This document shows positions 1 to 9,794 of a stretch of DNA of 47,328 nucleotides, piece after piece. How positions within the stretch are numbered: position 1 is the first letter of the stretch; each line of letters opens with the position of its first letter. The stretch spans positions 1 through 47,328 of the forward strand of contig JALOLD010000053.1 in assembly GCA_025456145.1 (NCBI GenBank). Direction: 5' to 3'. The position numbers and the translations under genes are program-made. The stretch is from Thermoanaerobaculales bacterium. Lineage in GTDB: Bacteria; Acidobacteriota; Thermoanaerobaculia; Thermoanaerobaculales; Sulfomarinibacteraceae. The notes under the pieces are model-generated. The model was given only the letters and a program-made list of their open reading frames with translations. It was not told the DNA's origin and searched no databases.

Positions 1-103
1 GATCTCCGGTCGCAAGGCCTTCCAAAAGCCGATGGCCGACGGCGTCAAGCTGCTCAACGCGATCCAGGACGTCTTCGCCTGCCCCGAGGTCACCATCGCC
101 TAG
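1..103 (+). CDS. fbaB: Class I fructose-bisphosphate aldolase, C-terminal end (partial)
   Basis: The open frame runs from the window edge to a TAG at 101-103 and gives 33 residues beginning [20 protein letters not shown] and ending in PEVTIA. This closely resembles the C-terminus I remember for FbaB-type (DhnA-like) class I aldolases, which cleave fructose 1,6-bisphosphate through a lysine Schiff base in the cytoplasm. The catalytic part lies outside the window, so activity cannot be judged. A strong inverted repeat about 80 bp downstream would end the transcript. Identification rests on the tail alone. Confidence 0.72.
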   Translation, partial: ISGRKAFQKPMADGVKLLNAIQDVFACPEVTIA

Positions 104-181
104 AGCGAGCCGCGCCGGCGATGGGCCGCCATGCGGCCGGTGAGCCGGCGATCACGAGGCCGCCGCACATCCGGCGACACG

Positions 182-209
182 GCATCGCCCCGCCGAGGCG
201 GGGCGATGC
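182..209. terminator. Bidirectional hairpin between convergent genes
   Basis: A perfect 13-bp stem with a GA loop (arms at 182-194 and 197-209) built around CCCCGCC-GA-GGCGGGG. It lies between the aldolase end and the converging IPTL-CTERM gene. There is no clear T-tract, so it is a strong hairpin of terminator type rather than a textbook intrinsic terminator. The same core recurs at 3673-3692 with a T-tract. Confidence 0.6.
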
Positions 210-236
210 GGCGTCGGGCGATCCAGGGGTCGCCGA

Positions 237-1319
237 TCAGAGCAGACGACGCGCGAAGAGCAGGCCGATGCCGGCGATCAGCCCGATCAGCAGCATGACC
301 CCGGTCGTGCCGAGGGTCGGGATCGGCCCGCCGAAGGGCGGCAGCAGGGCGGTGCTGGCGTTGTTCGACCCGTTCGGATCGTTCTGACTGCCGCTGACAT
401 CGGCGACGTTGACCGTGTTTGCCGGGTCGAGGATGTCGACATCGATGGTGCAGGAGACCATCGCGCCGTTGACGAGCCCGCCGATGTTCCATGTCCACGG
501 CGTGCCGTTGACCCCGCCGCAGGTGTCGCTGACATAGCTGACGCCGGCGGGCAGGAGGTCGTTGACGACGACACCGGTCGCGTCGTCGGGACCGAGGTTT
601 CGGACGGTGATGACATAGCGGCCGGAGCTCGGGCCGGGAGTCTGGCCGATCTTGAAGATGTCGAGGTCGGCGTCGCCCTGCTGCGCCTGCTCCGGGAAGA
701 CCAGGGTCGGGAAAACGAAGTTGGCCTGTGGGTTGGCGGGCATGGCGGTGATCACCAACCGGTCGAAGGGCACCGTGCTCTCGACGAACTGGAGCGGCGC
801 ACTCGTGGTGTCGAGGGTGATCGCTCCCACGTTGGCGGCTCCCGCGTAGACCAGGAAGTCCATCGGGCCGTTCCAGTCGGCGACCTGGGCGCCGAACTGG
901 GTGATCAGGCTGGTGAAGGTGATCGTCAAGCTGTCGGTGCAGCCAAAGGCGCCGGTCGGCGGGTCGACGAGGAACAGGCCGAGCGAGCCGTTCGGGTCGG
1001 CGCCGAGGGCGCGGCCCGACGGGTTGGTGTTATACGAGCCCGGGGTCGAGCCGGTGCACGTGGCGAACACCATCCCGGCGACGCCGGAATCGGGGAACTG
1101 CGCCTGGATGGCGGCGACCGAGGTCGGCCCGGCGGGCATCAGGTCGAAGTCGAGGGTCACCGCCGGCACGGTCATCGCCGGGATCTGCGACATCGCGTCG
1201 GGACTACTCCCGAACCACGGCCCGAAGTCCTGCGGGTCCTCGGCCGCCCCCGCGGCGGCGACCGCGAGCATCGTCGCGATCACGATCCAGCTGCGTCGGA
1301 GTTCTGTGGCACGCATCAT
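237..1319 (-). CDS. Secreted DUF11-repeat protein with IPTL-CTERM-like sorting tail
   Basis: 360 residues. I chose the ATG at 1319 (MMRATELRRSW) because a hydrophobic signal peptide follows at once (IVIATMLAVAAAGAA, likely cleaved after AGA) and a GGGGGG stretch lies just upstream; longer readings lack signal-peptide character. A jelly-roll-like region at about 30-220 is followed by a DUF11/TIGR01451-type Ig-like repeat at about 225-325 (YVITVRNLGPDDATGVVVNDLLPAG). The C-terminus is a sorting signal: IPTLGTTG, a hydrophobic helix, then RRLL. IPTL-CTERM proteins are thought to be processed by a dedicated exosortase; none is visible here. The usual Trp of IPTLxxWG is Thr. The protein is probably exported to the cell surface; ligand unknown. 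Confidence 0.82.
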   Translation of the reverse strand: MMRATELRRSWIVIATMLAVAAAGAAEDPQDFGPWFGSSPDAMSQIPAMTVPAVTLDFDLMPAGPTSVAAIQAQFPDSGVAGMVFATCTGSTPGSYNTNPSGRALGADPNGSLGLFLVDPPTGAFGCTDSLTITFTSLITQFGAQVADWNGPMDFLVYAGAANVGAITLDTTSAPLQFVESTVPFDRLVITAMPANPQANFVFPTLVFPEQAQQGDADLDIFKIGQTPGPSSGRYVITVRNLGPDDATGVVVNDLLPAGVSYVSDTCGGVNGTPWTWNIGGLVNGAMVSCTIDVDILDPANTVNVADVSGSQNDPNGSNNASTALLPPFGGPIPTLGTTGVMLLIGLIAGIGLLFARRLL

Positions 1320-1660
1320 GATCCCCCCATTCTCAGGTACGTCTCCAATGATGATTGTGGAACGTATCACATTCCAGTCGACCGTGGGAAGTCGCCCCAG
1401 CCTCGCCACATGATTCAGCCTCCTTCGGATTACAGGGCTCCACATTTCTGGTGGGCTTACCAAGGCTGCACTGCTACTGCGCCACCAAGGAGGTTTACTC
1501 TGCCACCCTAACTGCCGCCTGGTTGCTGCGACGTGTCCGACGTGGCGCTGATTGACCCTGCCGGTGATTCCCTGGCTTAAGAACATCGGTTGATTGGCCG
1601 TGGTAATCTCGATTGCGCTTCGATTGCTGGATTGGGAGCTCGGTTTTAAGGGAGCCGTCG
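1320..1660. other. Divergent intergenic region between two secreted-protein genes
   Basis: 341 bp that must hold promoters for both neighbours. No convincing -35/-10 pair stands out on either strand. There are two AAGGAGG motifs. The minus-strand one (around 1419-1425) precedes a 14-codon frame at 1367-1411. The plus-strand one at 1486-1492 has no ATG or GTG at a usual spacing. No RNA gene or repeat was recognised. Confidence 0.5.
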
Positions 1661-3547
1661 ATGTCGGGACGCGTGAAGTGCGTGGGAGCGCTCTTCGTGA
1701 TCATCAGCTCCGCGGGTACGGCGGCGGCCCAGCCGTGTCCCGACCCGGTCAGCTGGCTGCCGCGCTCGGAGGCAAGGGCAGTGGTGAAGCTCGGCGATCT
1801 CGCGGCCTTCGGGAGCGGTGCGGTCCTGCTCCTGGCGGATGTGTCGGCGCCGTCTGCGCCGCAGGTGCTCGGACAGATCCTCCTTCCCGACGTGGTCCAT
1901 GGGCTCGCCGAGTCCAACGGATATGTCTTCGTGGCGGATGGCTCGGCGGGACTTCGCATCGTCGATGTCGGGACGCCCGCGTCTCCCGTGGAGGCGGGCG
2001 CTTTCGACACCCCAGGCTATGCCTACGATGTGGCCTTGGCAGGTGGCTTCGCGTTCGTCGCGGCGGCGAGCTCGGGATTGCGCGTGATCGATGTGTCCAC
2101 GCCCTCGGCGCCCGTCGAGGTCGGTTTTCTCGACACTTCCGGCAGCGCCCAGGGTGTGGTGGTCTCCGGGGACCTCGCATTCCTGGCGGACGGGAGCGCT
2201 GGCCTTCGGATCGTGGACGTCGGCACGCCGTCGGCGCCCTTCGAGCTCGGCGCCGTCCCGAACATCAGTCTAGCGATGGACGTCGCCGTAGCCGGATCGT
2301 CGGCCTTCGTGGCCTCGCCTGGTAGCGGCCTCGTCGTTGTCGACCTCAGCGACCCGATGGCGCCGTCGGTGGTGGGCGTCATGTCGCTCCTTGGCCCGAC
2401 GGCGGTCGATGTTGCCGGCGGTTTCGCCTATGTGACGACGAACGTGGGTGGGGTCGTCGTTTTCGACGTGAGCGATCCGTCGCAACCGTTGATGGTGGGT
2501 CTCGAGGACACCGACGGTCGGGGCTTCGACGTCATGGTCTCCGGCGCTACCGTCTATCTGGCCGACGGGGGTGGTGGCCTCCGACTGGTCGACGTCGCGA
2601 CCCCGTCTTCCCCTGTCCAGGTCGGCGGCATCGACACTCCAGGTCTAGGAGATGCCGTCGCGATCTCCGAGGGGTATGCATACGTCGCGGAGGTGGGGTC
2701 AGGGCTCAGGGTCATCGACATCAGCGATCCGGCCGCGCCGCAGGACGTAGGCTCCCATTACAGCTTCGCCGCGGACGCCGGCGTGGCGTCGGCGGGAGGC
2801 TATGCGTTCCTGGCCAACGGCGAACAGGGGCTCGCAGTCATCGACGTATCGACGCCGTCGTCTCCGTCCGAGGTGGCAGCAGTGGACACGCCGGGCTACA
2901 CGTTTGGCATCGCGCTCTCGGGGCATCACGTCTTTGTGGCCGATTCGGACGCGGGCCTGAGGGTCATCGACATTGCGAACCCGGCCGCTCCGTCGGAGGT
3001 TGGCTTTCTCGACACGCCGGGGCAGGCGAACGGGGTCGTCGTGCAGGACGAGCTGGCATACGTCGCGGACATGTTTGGTGGTCTCAGGATCGTCGATGTG
3101 AGCACTCCGGGGTCACCCGTCGAGGTTGGCTCGTGCACGACCGTAGACAGGGCCTGGGCGGTGGCGGTCGCCGGAAGCCACGCCTATGTCGCGAACTTCT
3201 CTCACGGATTCCGGGTGGTCGACGTGAGTGACCCGACCGATCCGGTCGAGGTCGGGGGCGCACCGGCATTTGCGGTCGGGGTCGCGGTGTCGGACGGTTT
3301 GGCATACGTCGGCGATGCATACGCCGGTCTCAGGGTCTTCGACGTGAGTGTGCCGACATCGCCGGTGGAAATCGGCGGTCCGGTCGAACCGCCGATCGCA
3401 ATCGGAGTCGCGGTGAGCGGCGACACGGTCGTCACCGCGAGCGATTGGGCCGGTTTCGCAATCTACCGGACCTGCGAGGGTCCGCTGATCTTTGCGGACG
3501 GGTTCGAGTCCGGCACGACCTCGGCCTGGTCGAGCTTCGCCAACTGA
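1661..3547 (+). CDS. Secreted LVIVD-repeat beta-propeller protein
   Basis: 628 residues. The start at 1661 (MSGRVKCVG) has AAGGGAG upstream and leads into a signal peptide ending near GTAAAQ. The body is roughly thirteen repeats of about 42 residues with the signature (G)LRIVDVSTPSAPVEVG...AYVADG. This is the LVIVD family, expected to fold as blades of a surface-exposed propeller. The tail reads FADGFESGTTSAWS, a form also found at the end of the C25 peptidase at 40998-44222. No catalytic motif is visible. The function is probably binding or adhesion (inference). It has no operon partner and ends at the bidirectional terminator at 3670-3697. Confidence 0.85.
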   Translation: MSGRVKCVGALFVIISSAGTAAAQPCPDPVSWLPRSEARAVVKLGDLAAFGSGAVLLLADVSAPSAPQVLGQILLPDVVHGLAESNGYVFVADGSAGLRIVDVGTPASPVEAGAFDTPGYAYDVALAGGFAFVAAASSGLRVIDVSTPSAPVEVGFLDTSGSAQGVVVSGDLAFLADGSAGLRIVDVGTPSAPFELGAVPNISLAMDVAVAGSSAFVASPGSGLVVVDLSDPMAPSVVGVMSLLGPTAVDVAGGFAYVTTNVGGVVVFDVSDPSQPLMVGLEDTDGRGFDVMVSGATVYLADGGGGLRLVDVATPSSPVQVGGIDTPGLGDAVAISEGYAYVAEVGSGLRVIDISDPAAPQDVGSHYSFAADAGVASAGGYAFLANGEQGLAVIDVSTPSSPSEVAAVDTPGYTFGIALSGHHVFVADSDAGLRVIDIANPAAPSEVGFLDTPGQANGVVVQDELAYVADMFGGLRIVDVSTPGSPVEVGSCTTVDRAWAVAVAGSHAYVANFSHGFRVVDVSDPTDPVEVGGAPAFAVGVAVSDGLAYVGDAYAGLRVFDVSVPTSPVEIGGPVEPPIAIGVAVSGDTVVTASDWAGFAIYRTCEGPLIFADGFESGTTSAWSSFAN

Positions 3548-3669
3548 GGCGGGGCGAGACCCGTTGCACCACATCGCCTGAGCGGGGAACGCCGCCACCG
3601 GGCGGCGAAACTTCTGACCCCGCCGCTACCGGCATCCCGAGCGGTGTGGAGTCCGTCGGACGCGGAATG

Positions 3670-3697
3670 AAAAACCCCGCCGAGGCGGGGTTGTTCT
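3670..3697. terminator. Bidirectional intrinsic terminator
   Basis: Stem AACCCCGCC (3673-3681), GA loop, GGCGGGGTT (3684-3692). On the plus strand it is followed by TTGTTCT; on the minus strand the arm is followed by TTTTTCATT. It sits between the converging LVIVD and acyl-CoA dehydrogenase genes and can serve both. Confidence 0.85.
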
Positions 3698-3756
3698 GGT
3701 GCGACGGTTTGGCGGGCGGCCGCACCCGCCACCGCGATTCGTCCGACGAATCGCCC

Positions 3757-5598
3757 TTACATGATGGCGAAGAACGGCGCCCGCTCGCCGGAGCGGATCG
3801 CCGCGCCCTTGGCGGCGACCGTCGGCAGGGCGCGGTAGCAGAAGTGGATCGCGGTCTGGATCTTGTTGTGGTAGAAGGCCGCCTCCTCGTCGGTCTTGAG
3901 AAACTCCTTGTAGGCCTTCTTGTCGTCGGTCCCGACGCCCTTCTCCGCGAGGATCGCGCCGAGCTTGGTCTTGGCGAGCATCGCCTGGTCGAGCAGCAGG
4001 TGGGCGCCGAGCACGGTGCCGACCATGTCGAGCAGCGGCGGCGCGTTGAGCAGCACCATCTGGATCGCGTCGGGCCGCTTGGTGAGCTCCTTCGAGATCG
4101 TCTCGATCTGCTTGAGCGCGGCGGCGAGCATCCACGCCGGCTCCATGAGCTCGGGGTCGGACTTGGCGGTGTTGAAGGTCTTCTCGGCGGCGCCGAGCAG
4201 CTCGCGGATGACCTTGCCGCCGTTCATCGGCAGCTTGCGGGCGACGAAGTCGAGGGCCTGGATGCCGTTGGTTCCCTCGTAGATGCAGGCGATGACCGCG
4301 TCGCGCATGTACTGCTCGGCCGGGTACTCGCGGGTGTAGCCGTAGCCGCCGAAGACCTGGAGGCACCAGTGGCAGACCTGGACGCCCCACTCCGAGCACC
4401 AGGCCTTGCAGATCGGGGTGAGCAGCTCGACGTAGCTCTTGTACTTCTCGGACTCCTCGCCCTCGGTCAGGAAGTGCATGTCGTGGTAGTACGAGGTCTG
4501 GAGGAGGATCGCCCGCATCGCCTCGGTGTAGGCCTTGGCGCCGAGCAGCATGCGCCGCACGTCGGGGTGCTCGACGATCGGAACCTGGGGCGCGTCGGGG
4601 TTGCGCATCTCCTTCCACGAGCGCGACTGGAGCCGCTCTCGGGCATAGGCGAGGGCGGCCTGGTGGGCGGAGCCGGCGGCGGCCGCGCCCTGCAGCCCGA
4701 CCTCGATCCGGGCCGCGTTCATCATGTGGAACATCAGCTTCATGCCCTCGCCCTCCTCGCCGAGGAGGAAGCCGGTGCAGCCGTCGTTCTGGCCGAACAC
4801 GAGGGTGCAGGTGGGCGAGCCGTGGATCCCCATCTTCTCCTCGATGTTGTTGCAGTAGACGTCGTTGGGCTCGCCGAGGCTGCCGTCGGGGTTGACCTTG
4901 ATCTTGGGGATGATGAACAGCGACAGCCCCTTGGTGCCGACCGGCGCGTCGGGGGTGCGGGCGAGCACGAGGTGGATGATGTTCTCGGTGAGGTCGTGCT
5001 CGCCGGCGGTGATGAAGATCTTCTCGCCGGTGATCTGGTAGCTGCCGTCGGCGTTCTTGACCGCCTTGGTCTTCGACGCGCCGACATCGGAGCCGGCCTG
5101 CGCCTCGGTCAGGCACATCGTGCCGCACCACTGCCCGGCGAGGACCTTCTCGACGAAGAGCCGCTTCTGCTCCTCGGTCCCGAAGCCGGCGATCATGTGG
5201 CCGACCCCGCGGGTCAGCATGAGGGTCAGAGAGAACGAGACGTTGGCCCCCGAGAAGAACTCGTTGACCGCGGTGCCGAGGACCTCGGGCAGACCCATGC
5301 CGCCGACCTCGGGGTCGGCGAGGAGGCCGATCCAGCCGCCCTCGGTGACGGTTTGGAACGCCTCGTGGAAGCCCTCGGGGAGGGTGACCTTGCCGTCGGA
5401 CCACTGCGCGCCGACCCGGTCGCCGGTCTCGTTGCAGGGCGCGAGCTGCTCCTGGGCGATCTTCAGCGCCTCCTCGAGGACCATGCCGACGCTCTCGACA
5501 TCCCAGTCGGCGAAGCGCTCGGCCTCGAGGAGCTTGGCGGTCGGCAGCCACTCGAAGAGCTGGAACCTGACGTCACGAAGATCGACTCTGTAGTCCAC
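3757..5598 (-). CDS. Acyl-CoA dehydrogenase (FadE/DmdC-like, long form)
   Basis: 613 residues, longer than the roughly 380 of short-chain acyl-CoA dehydrogenases, matching the form with an extra C-terminal domain (Acyl-CoA_dh_C-like, about 470-600). It should oxidise an acyl-CoA to the enoyl-CoA using FAD. Visible features are the N-terminal helical domain, CLTEAQAGSDVGA (FAD/substrate region), QVFGGYGYTREYPAEQYMRDA, and YEGTNGIQALD with the likely catalytic base Glu441. The start is GTG at 5598 with AAGGAGG six bases upstream. It is a single gene ending at the bidirectional terminator. The TetR/FadR-type operator about 65 bp upstream suggests control by fatty acyl-CoA. Substrate chain length cannot be read from the sequence; 3-methylmercaptopropionyl-CoA dehydrogenase-like enzymes share this architecture. 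Confidence 0.9.
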   Translation of the reverse strand: MDYRVDLRDVRFQLFEWLPTAKLLEAERFADWDVESVGMVLEEALKIAQEQLAPCNETGDRVGAQWSDGKVTLPEGFHEAFQTVTEGGWIGLLADPEVGGMGLPEVLGTAVNEFFSGANVSFSLTLMLTRGVGHMIAGFGTEEQKRLFVEKVLAGQWCGTMCLTEAQAGSDVGASKTKAVKNADGSYQITGEKIFITAGEHDLTENIIHLVLARTPDAPVGTKGLSLFIIPKIKVNPDGSLGEPNDVYCNNIEEKMGIHGSPTCTLVFGQNDGCTGFLLGEEGEGMKLMFHMMNAARIEVGLQGAAAAGSAHQAALAYARERLQSRSWKEMRNPDAPQVPIVEHPDVRRMLLGAKAYTEAMRAILLQTSYYHDMHFLTEGEESEKYKSYVELLTPICKAWCSEWGVQVCHWCLQVFGGYGYTREYPAEQYMRDAVIACIYEGTNGIQALDFVARKLPMNGGKVIRELLGAAEKTFNTAKSDPELMEPAWMLAAALKQIETISKELTKRPDAIQMVLLNAPPLLDMVGTVLGAHLLLDQAMLAKTKLGAILAEKGVGTDDKKAYKEFLKTDEEAAFYHNKIQTAIHFCYRALPTVAAKGAAIRSGERAPFFAIM

Positions 5599-5663
5599 GA
5601 CAGACCTCCTTGGGCATGGTCAGGGGGCCCTGCGGACGACGCCGATCGCGGCCCCGGGTCAGA

Positions 5664-5681
5664 TGAATGAGCACTCATTCA
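5664..5681. promoter_or_regulatory. FadR (TetR-family)-type operator
   Basis: TGAATGAGCACTCATTCA. The arms TGAATGA and TCATTCA are perfect inverted repeats, and the palindrome extends one base each side (5663-5682). It agrees with the consensus I know for Bacillus FadR (YsiA), TGAATGAMTANTCATTCA, in both arms. It lies directly after the predicted -10 of the acyl-CoA dehydrogenase promoter, where a repressor would block RNA polymerase. The regulator gene is not in the window. Confidence 0.72.
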
Positions 5682-5709
5682 TTCTCTCCGAAGCGCGGCA
5701 TGAAATCAA
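5681..5709 (-). promoter_or_regulatory. Predicted sigma-70 promoter of the acyl-CoA dehydrogenase
   Basis: On the minus strand, TTGATT (5704-5709) and GAGAAT (5681-5686) are separated by 17 bp, each matching four of six consensus bases. The palindromic operator begins at the end of the -10 hexamer, which supports this placement. Confidence 0.5.
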
Positions 5710-5778
5710 GGAGAAATGCCGAGGCGCGGCAATTTTTTCGAGTGGTCGTCGTCCTCGCGGACGTCGTGGATGCGTGCG

Positions 5779-6055
5779 GGTGCTCAGGAGCACCGGCCTT
5801 CCGGGTCGTCCGGCCTGGACGGCCGGGCGGCCCGGCGTCGCGCCGCCGGCACGGTCGCTCGACGGGGACGAGAAGGGCTGCGACCGTGCCGGCGACGCGA
5901 GCGGCGGCCTGCATCGTGGCCGGGACGGATGCTCAGGGGCGTGCCTCCCGGGGGAGCCAGGTACGCCATTGTGCGCGAGGGGTCGCGGACGTGGGCGCGC
6001 CTCTGAGCACAATAGCGTTCCTGGCACGCCCGGTGAGCAGCGGTGCTCAGGGAGG
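5779..6055 (+). repeat. Three-hairpin structured repeat, copy A
   Basis: It is bounded by GGTGCTC-AG-GAGCACC (5779-5794) and TGAGCA-GCGG-TGCTCA (6034-6049). Stem 1 pairs 5801-5815 with 5821-5835 around a 5-nt TGGAC loop. Stem 2 pairs 5845-5858 with 5880-5893 around 21 nt. Stem 3 pairs 5956-5974 with 6007-6025 around 32 nt. The same order, arm lengths and loop lengths recur inverted in copies B and C near 40.2-40.8 kb. Strand is given as plus because the stem-1 imperfections are G.U pairs on this strand. A reading frame is open through it but is broken in copy B. Confidence 0.75.
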
Positions 6056-6085
6056 ACCTCGGTCGTCGCTCCGGTTGCTGCCGCG

Positions 6086-6177
6086 GTCGCTCCCGCTCCC
6101 GCTCCCGCTCCCGCTGCCGGTGACATCGGACGCGGACGCGGACGCGGACGCGGGTGCTTCCGCTGCCGCTGCCGCTG
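6086..6177. repeat. Hexamer tracts, (GCTCCC)n then (GGACGC)n then (GCTGCC)n
   Basis: Three successive short tandem tracts: GCTCCC units at about 6088-6112, TGACATCGG followed by GGACGC units at about 6121-6155, and GCTGCC-type units to about 6177. The TGACATCGG/GGACGC junction recurs near 45.14 kb. No coding potential is evident. Confidence 0.75.
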
Positions 6178-6207
6178 AAAACGAAAGCCGCCGGGAGAGC
6201 CGGCGGC
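6178..6207 (-). terminator. Intrinsic terminator after pnp
   Basis: On the minus strand GCCGCCGG (6200-6207) pairs with CCGGCGGC (6187-6194) and is followed by TTTCGTTTTC. It lies 28 bp beyond the pnp stop and ends the rpsO-pnp transcript. Confidence 0.82.
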
Positions 6208-6235
6208 CGATCGTCGTGTTGAATCAGAGGGCGGG

Positions 6236-8455
<2,220 letters not shown>

Positions 8456-8469
8456 TGGTTGGTCCTATC

Positions 8470-8739
8470 TCAGCCGCGCAGGCCCAGGCGCTCCACGAGC
8501 TGGCGGTAACGGGTGATGTCCTTGCCCTTCAAGTACTCGAGCAGACGGCGGCGCCGGCCAACCAGCTTGAGCAGGCCACGCCTGGAGTGGAAGTCCTTCT
8601 TGAAGGTCTTGAAGTGCTCGGTGAGGTACTGGATGCGGCGGGTGAGCAGCGCGATCTGTACTTCCGGCGACCCCGTGTCGTTGGGGTGGGTGCGGTACTC
8701 GTCGATGATCTCGGGCTTCTGGACGTCAAAGTGACTCAT
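8470..8739 (-). CDS. rpsO: 30S ribosomal protein S15
   Basis: 89 residues, exactly typical. It contains the S15 signature [26 protein letters not shown] (cited as the 600-700 nt region of the gene) and begins [17 protein letters not shown]15 binds 16S rRNA early in small-subunit assembly. The start ATG at 8739 has GGAG seven bases upstream. It is followed by pnp and preceded, after 86 bp, by truB. A promoter at 8781-8809 and a CCTCC/GGAGG hairpin in the leader (8756-8773) would allow expression independent of the upstream operon. S15 is known to autoregulate in other bacteria. Confidence 0.97.
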   Translation of the reverse strand: MSHFDVQKPEIIDEYRTHPNDTGSPEVQIALLTRRIQYLTEHFKTFKKDFHSRRGLLKLVGRRRRLLEYLKGKDITRYRQLVERLGLRG

Positions 8740-8780
8740 TGCGGTTCTCCACTGTCCTCCGGTGGCGAGGAGGCATCGGT

Positions 8781-8809
8781 ACGGTAGCAGGAACTCGGCT
8801 CTGTGGCAA
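8781..8809 (-). promoter_or_regulatory. Predicted promoter of rpsO-pnp
   Basis: On the minus strand TTGCCA (8804-8809, five of six to TTGACA) and TACCGT (8781-8786) are 17 bp apart, with a TGn extended -10. It lies in the 86-bp gap between truB and rpsO. Confidence 0.55.
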
Positions 8810-8825
8810 TTCGCCGGGCCCGTTG

Positions 8826-9794
8826 TCAGCGGCTCCGGCCGGCGGCCGGGCTCCGGTCGAGGACCATGGACGGGTGAATCGTCAGGGTTCGGCCGCGGGC
8901 GAGCACCGCGGTGACCGCGCCGACCCCGATCATGCTGCCGTCCGGCGCATGGACCGCGACGTGGTCGGCCGGCGCCAGCTCCTCGTCGATCGACCGGAAG
9001 ACCACGACCTCCTGGCCGTGGACGAAGCGCTCGGCAGCGGCGGCGTTGATGGTCAGCGAGGGAAAGGGCAGCAAGGCCTTCTCGATCGGGATCCAGGCCG
9101 CCGAGCCGGCGATCTGGGAGGGGTCGCGGGCGTCGTCGAGGGCCTGCTGCGGCAGCGCGTGGTCGGTGTCGTAGGGCCCGATCTTCAGGCGCCGGAGGTG
9201 GTGGAGATACCCGCCGCAACCGAGCACCCTGCCGATGTCGTGGGCGAGCGAGCGGACGTAGAAGCCGGTCGACGCGCTGATTTCCAGGGTGATCTCGGCC
9301 TCGCGGTCGGATCGCAGCTCGAGCGAGTGGACGGTCACCGCCTTGGGCGCGATCTCGACCGTCTGCCCGCTCCGGGCGAGCTCGTAGAGCTTCTTGCCGT
9401 CGATCTTCTTCGCCGAGTACGGCGGCGGTACCTGCTCGAAGGTCCCGCTGAAGCGCCGCTCGAGCCCGGCCAGGGTCTCGCGGTCGAGGCCCGGGACCGC
9501 CCCGCGGGGTTCGGCCGCCTCACCCTCCCGGTCATAGGTGGTCGTGGCGAAGCCGAGCCGGACGACCCCCTGGTAGGTCTTCGGCCAGCCGAGCAGGAAC
9601 TGCTGGAGACGGGTCGCATGGCCGACGCAGAGCAGGAGCAGGCCCTCGGCCATCGGGTCGAGGGTGCCGGTGTGACCGATGCGTCGCTCGCCGAGGGCTC
9701 GCCGGGCCTTGTCGACGACGTCGTGGGAGGTCGGGCCCGACGCCTTGACCACCGGCAGCAGGCCCGACAGGCGGGGCGCCCGGCGGCGGCTCAA
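8826..9794 (-). CDS. truB: tRNA pseudouridine(55) synthase
   Basis: 322 residues. TruB converts U55 of the tRNA T-loop to pseudouridine. Motifs are [18 protein letters not shown] at the N-terminus, [22 protein letters not shown] with the catalytic Asp, [19 protein letters not shown], and a C-terminal PUA-like part. No ATG fits. The best start is TTG at 9794: its TTGA overlaps the nrnA stop TGA, and GGAGGA lies five bases upstream, giving [17 protein letters not shown] inside LLPV is the alternative but would cut the conserved N-terminus. It is translationally coupled to nrnA. Confidence 0.93.
   Translation of the reverse strand: MSRRRAPRLSGLLPVVKASGPTSHDVVDKARRALGERRIGHTGTLDPMAEGLLLLCVGHATRLQQFLLGWPKTYQGVVRLGFATTTYDREGEAAEPRGAVPGLDRETLAGLERRFSGTFEQVPPPYSAKKIDGKKLYELARSGQTVEIAPKAVTVHSLELRSDREAEITLEISASTGFYVRSLAHDIGRVLGCGGYLHHLRRLKIGPYDTDHALPQQALDDARDPSQIAGSAAWIPIEKALLPFPSLTINAAAAERFVHGQEVVVFRSIDEELAPADHVAVHAPDGSMIGVGAVTAVLARGRTLTIHPSMVLDRSPAAGRSR

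Noticed and set aside
1320..1586. 89-residue N-terminal extension of the IPTL-CTERM protein
   Set aside because: It would place the signal peptide internally and is Arg/Trp/Pro-rich; the start at 1319 gives a normal exported protein.
5713..5738. Plus-strand terminator (TGCCG/CGGCA then TTTTTT)
   Set aside because: The stem is only five base pairs and no plus-strand transcript is expected to end there.
5663..6178. Small proteins encoded by the three-hairpin repeat (the frame is open in A and C)
   Set aside because: The frame is shifted in copy B, substitutions in stem 3 are mostly amino-acid changing while pairing is kept, and no ribosome binding site at proper spacing was found.
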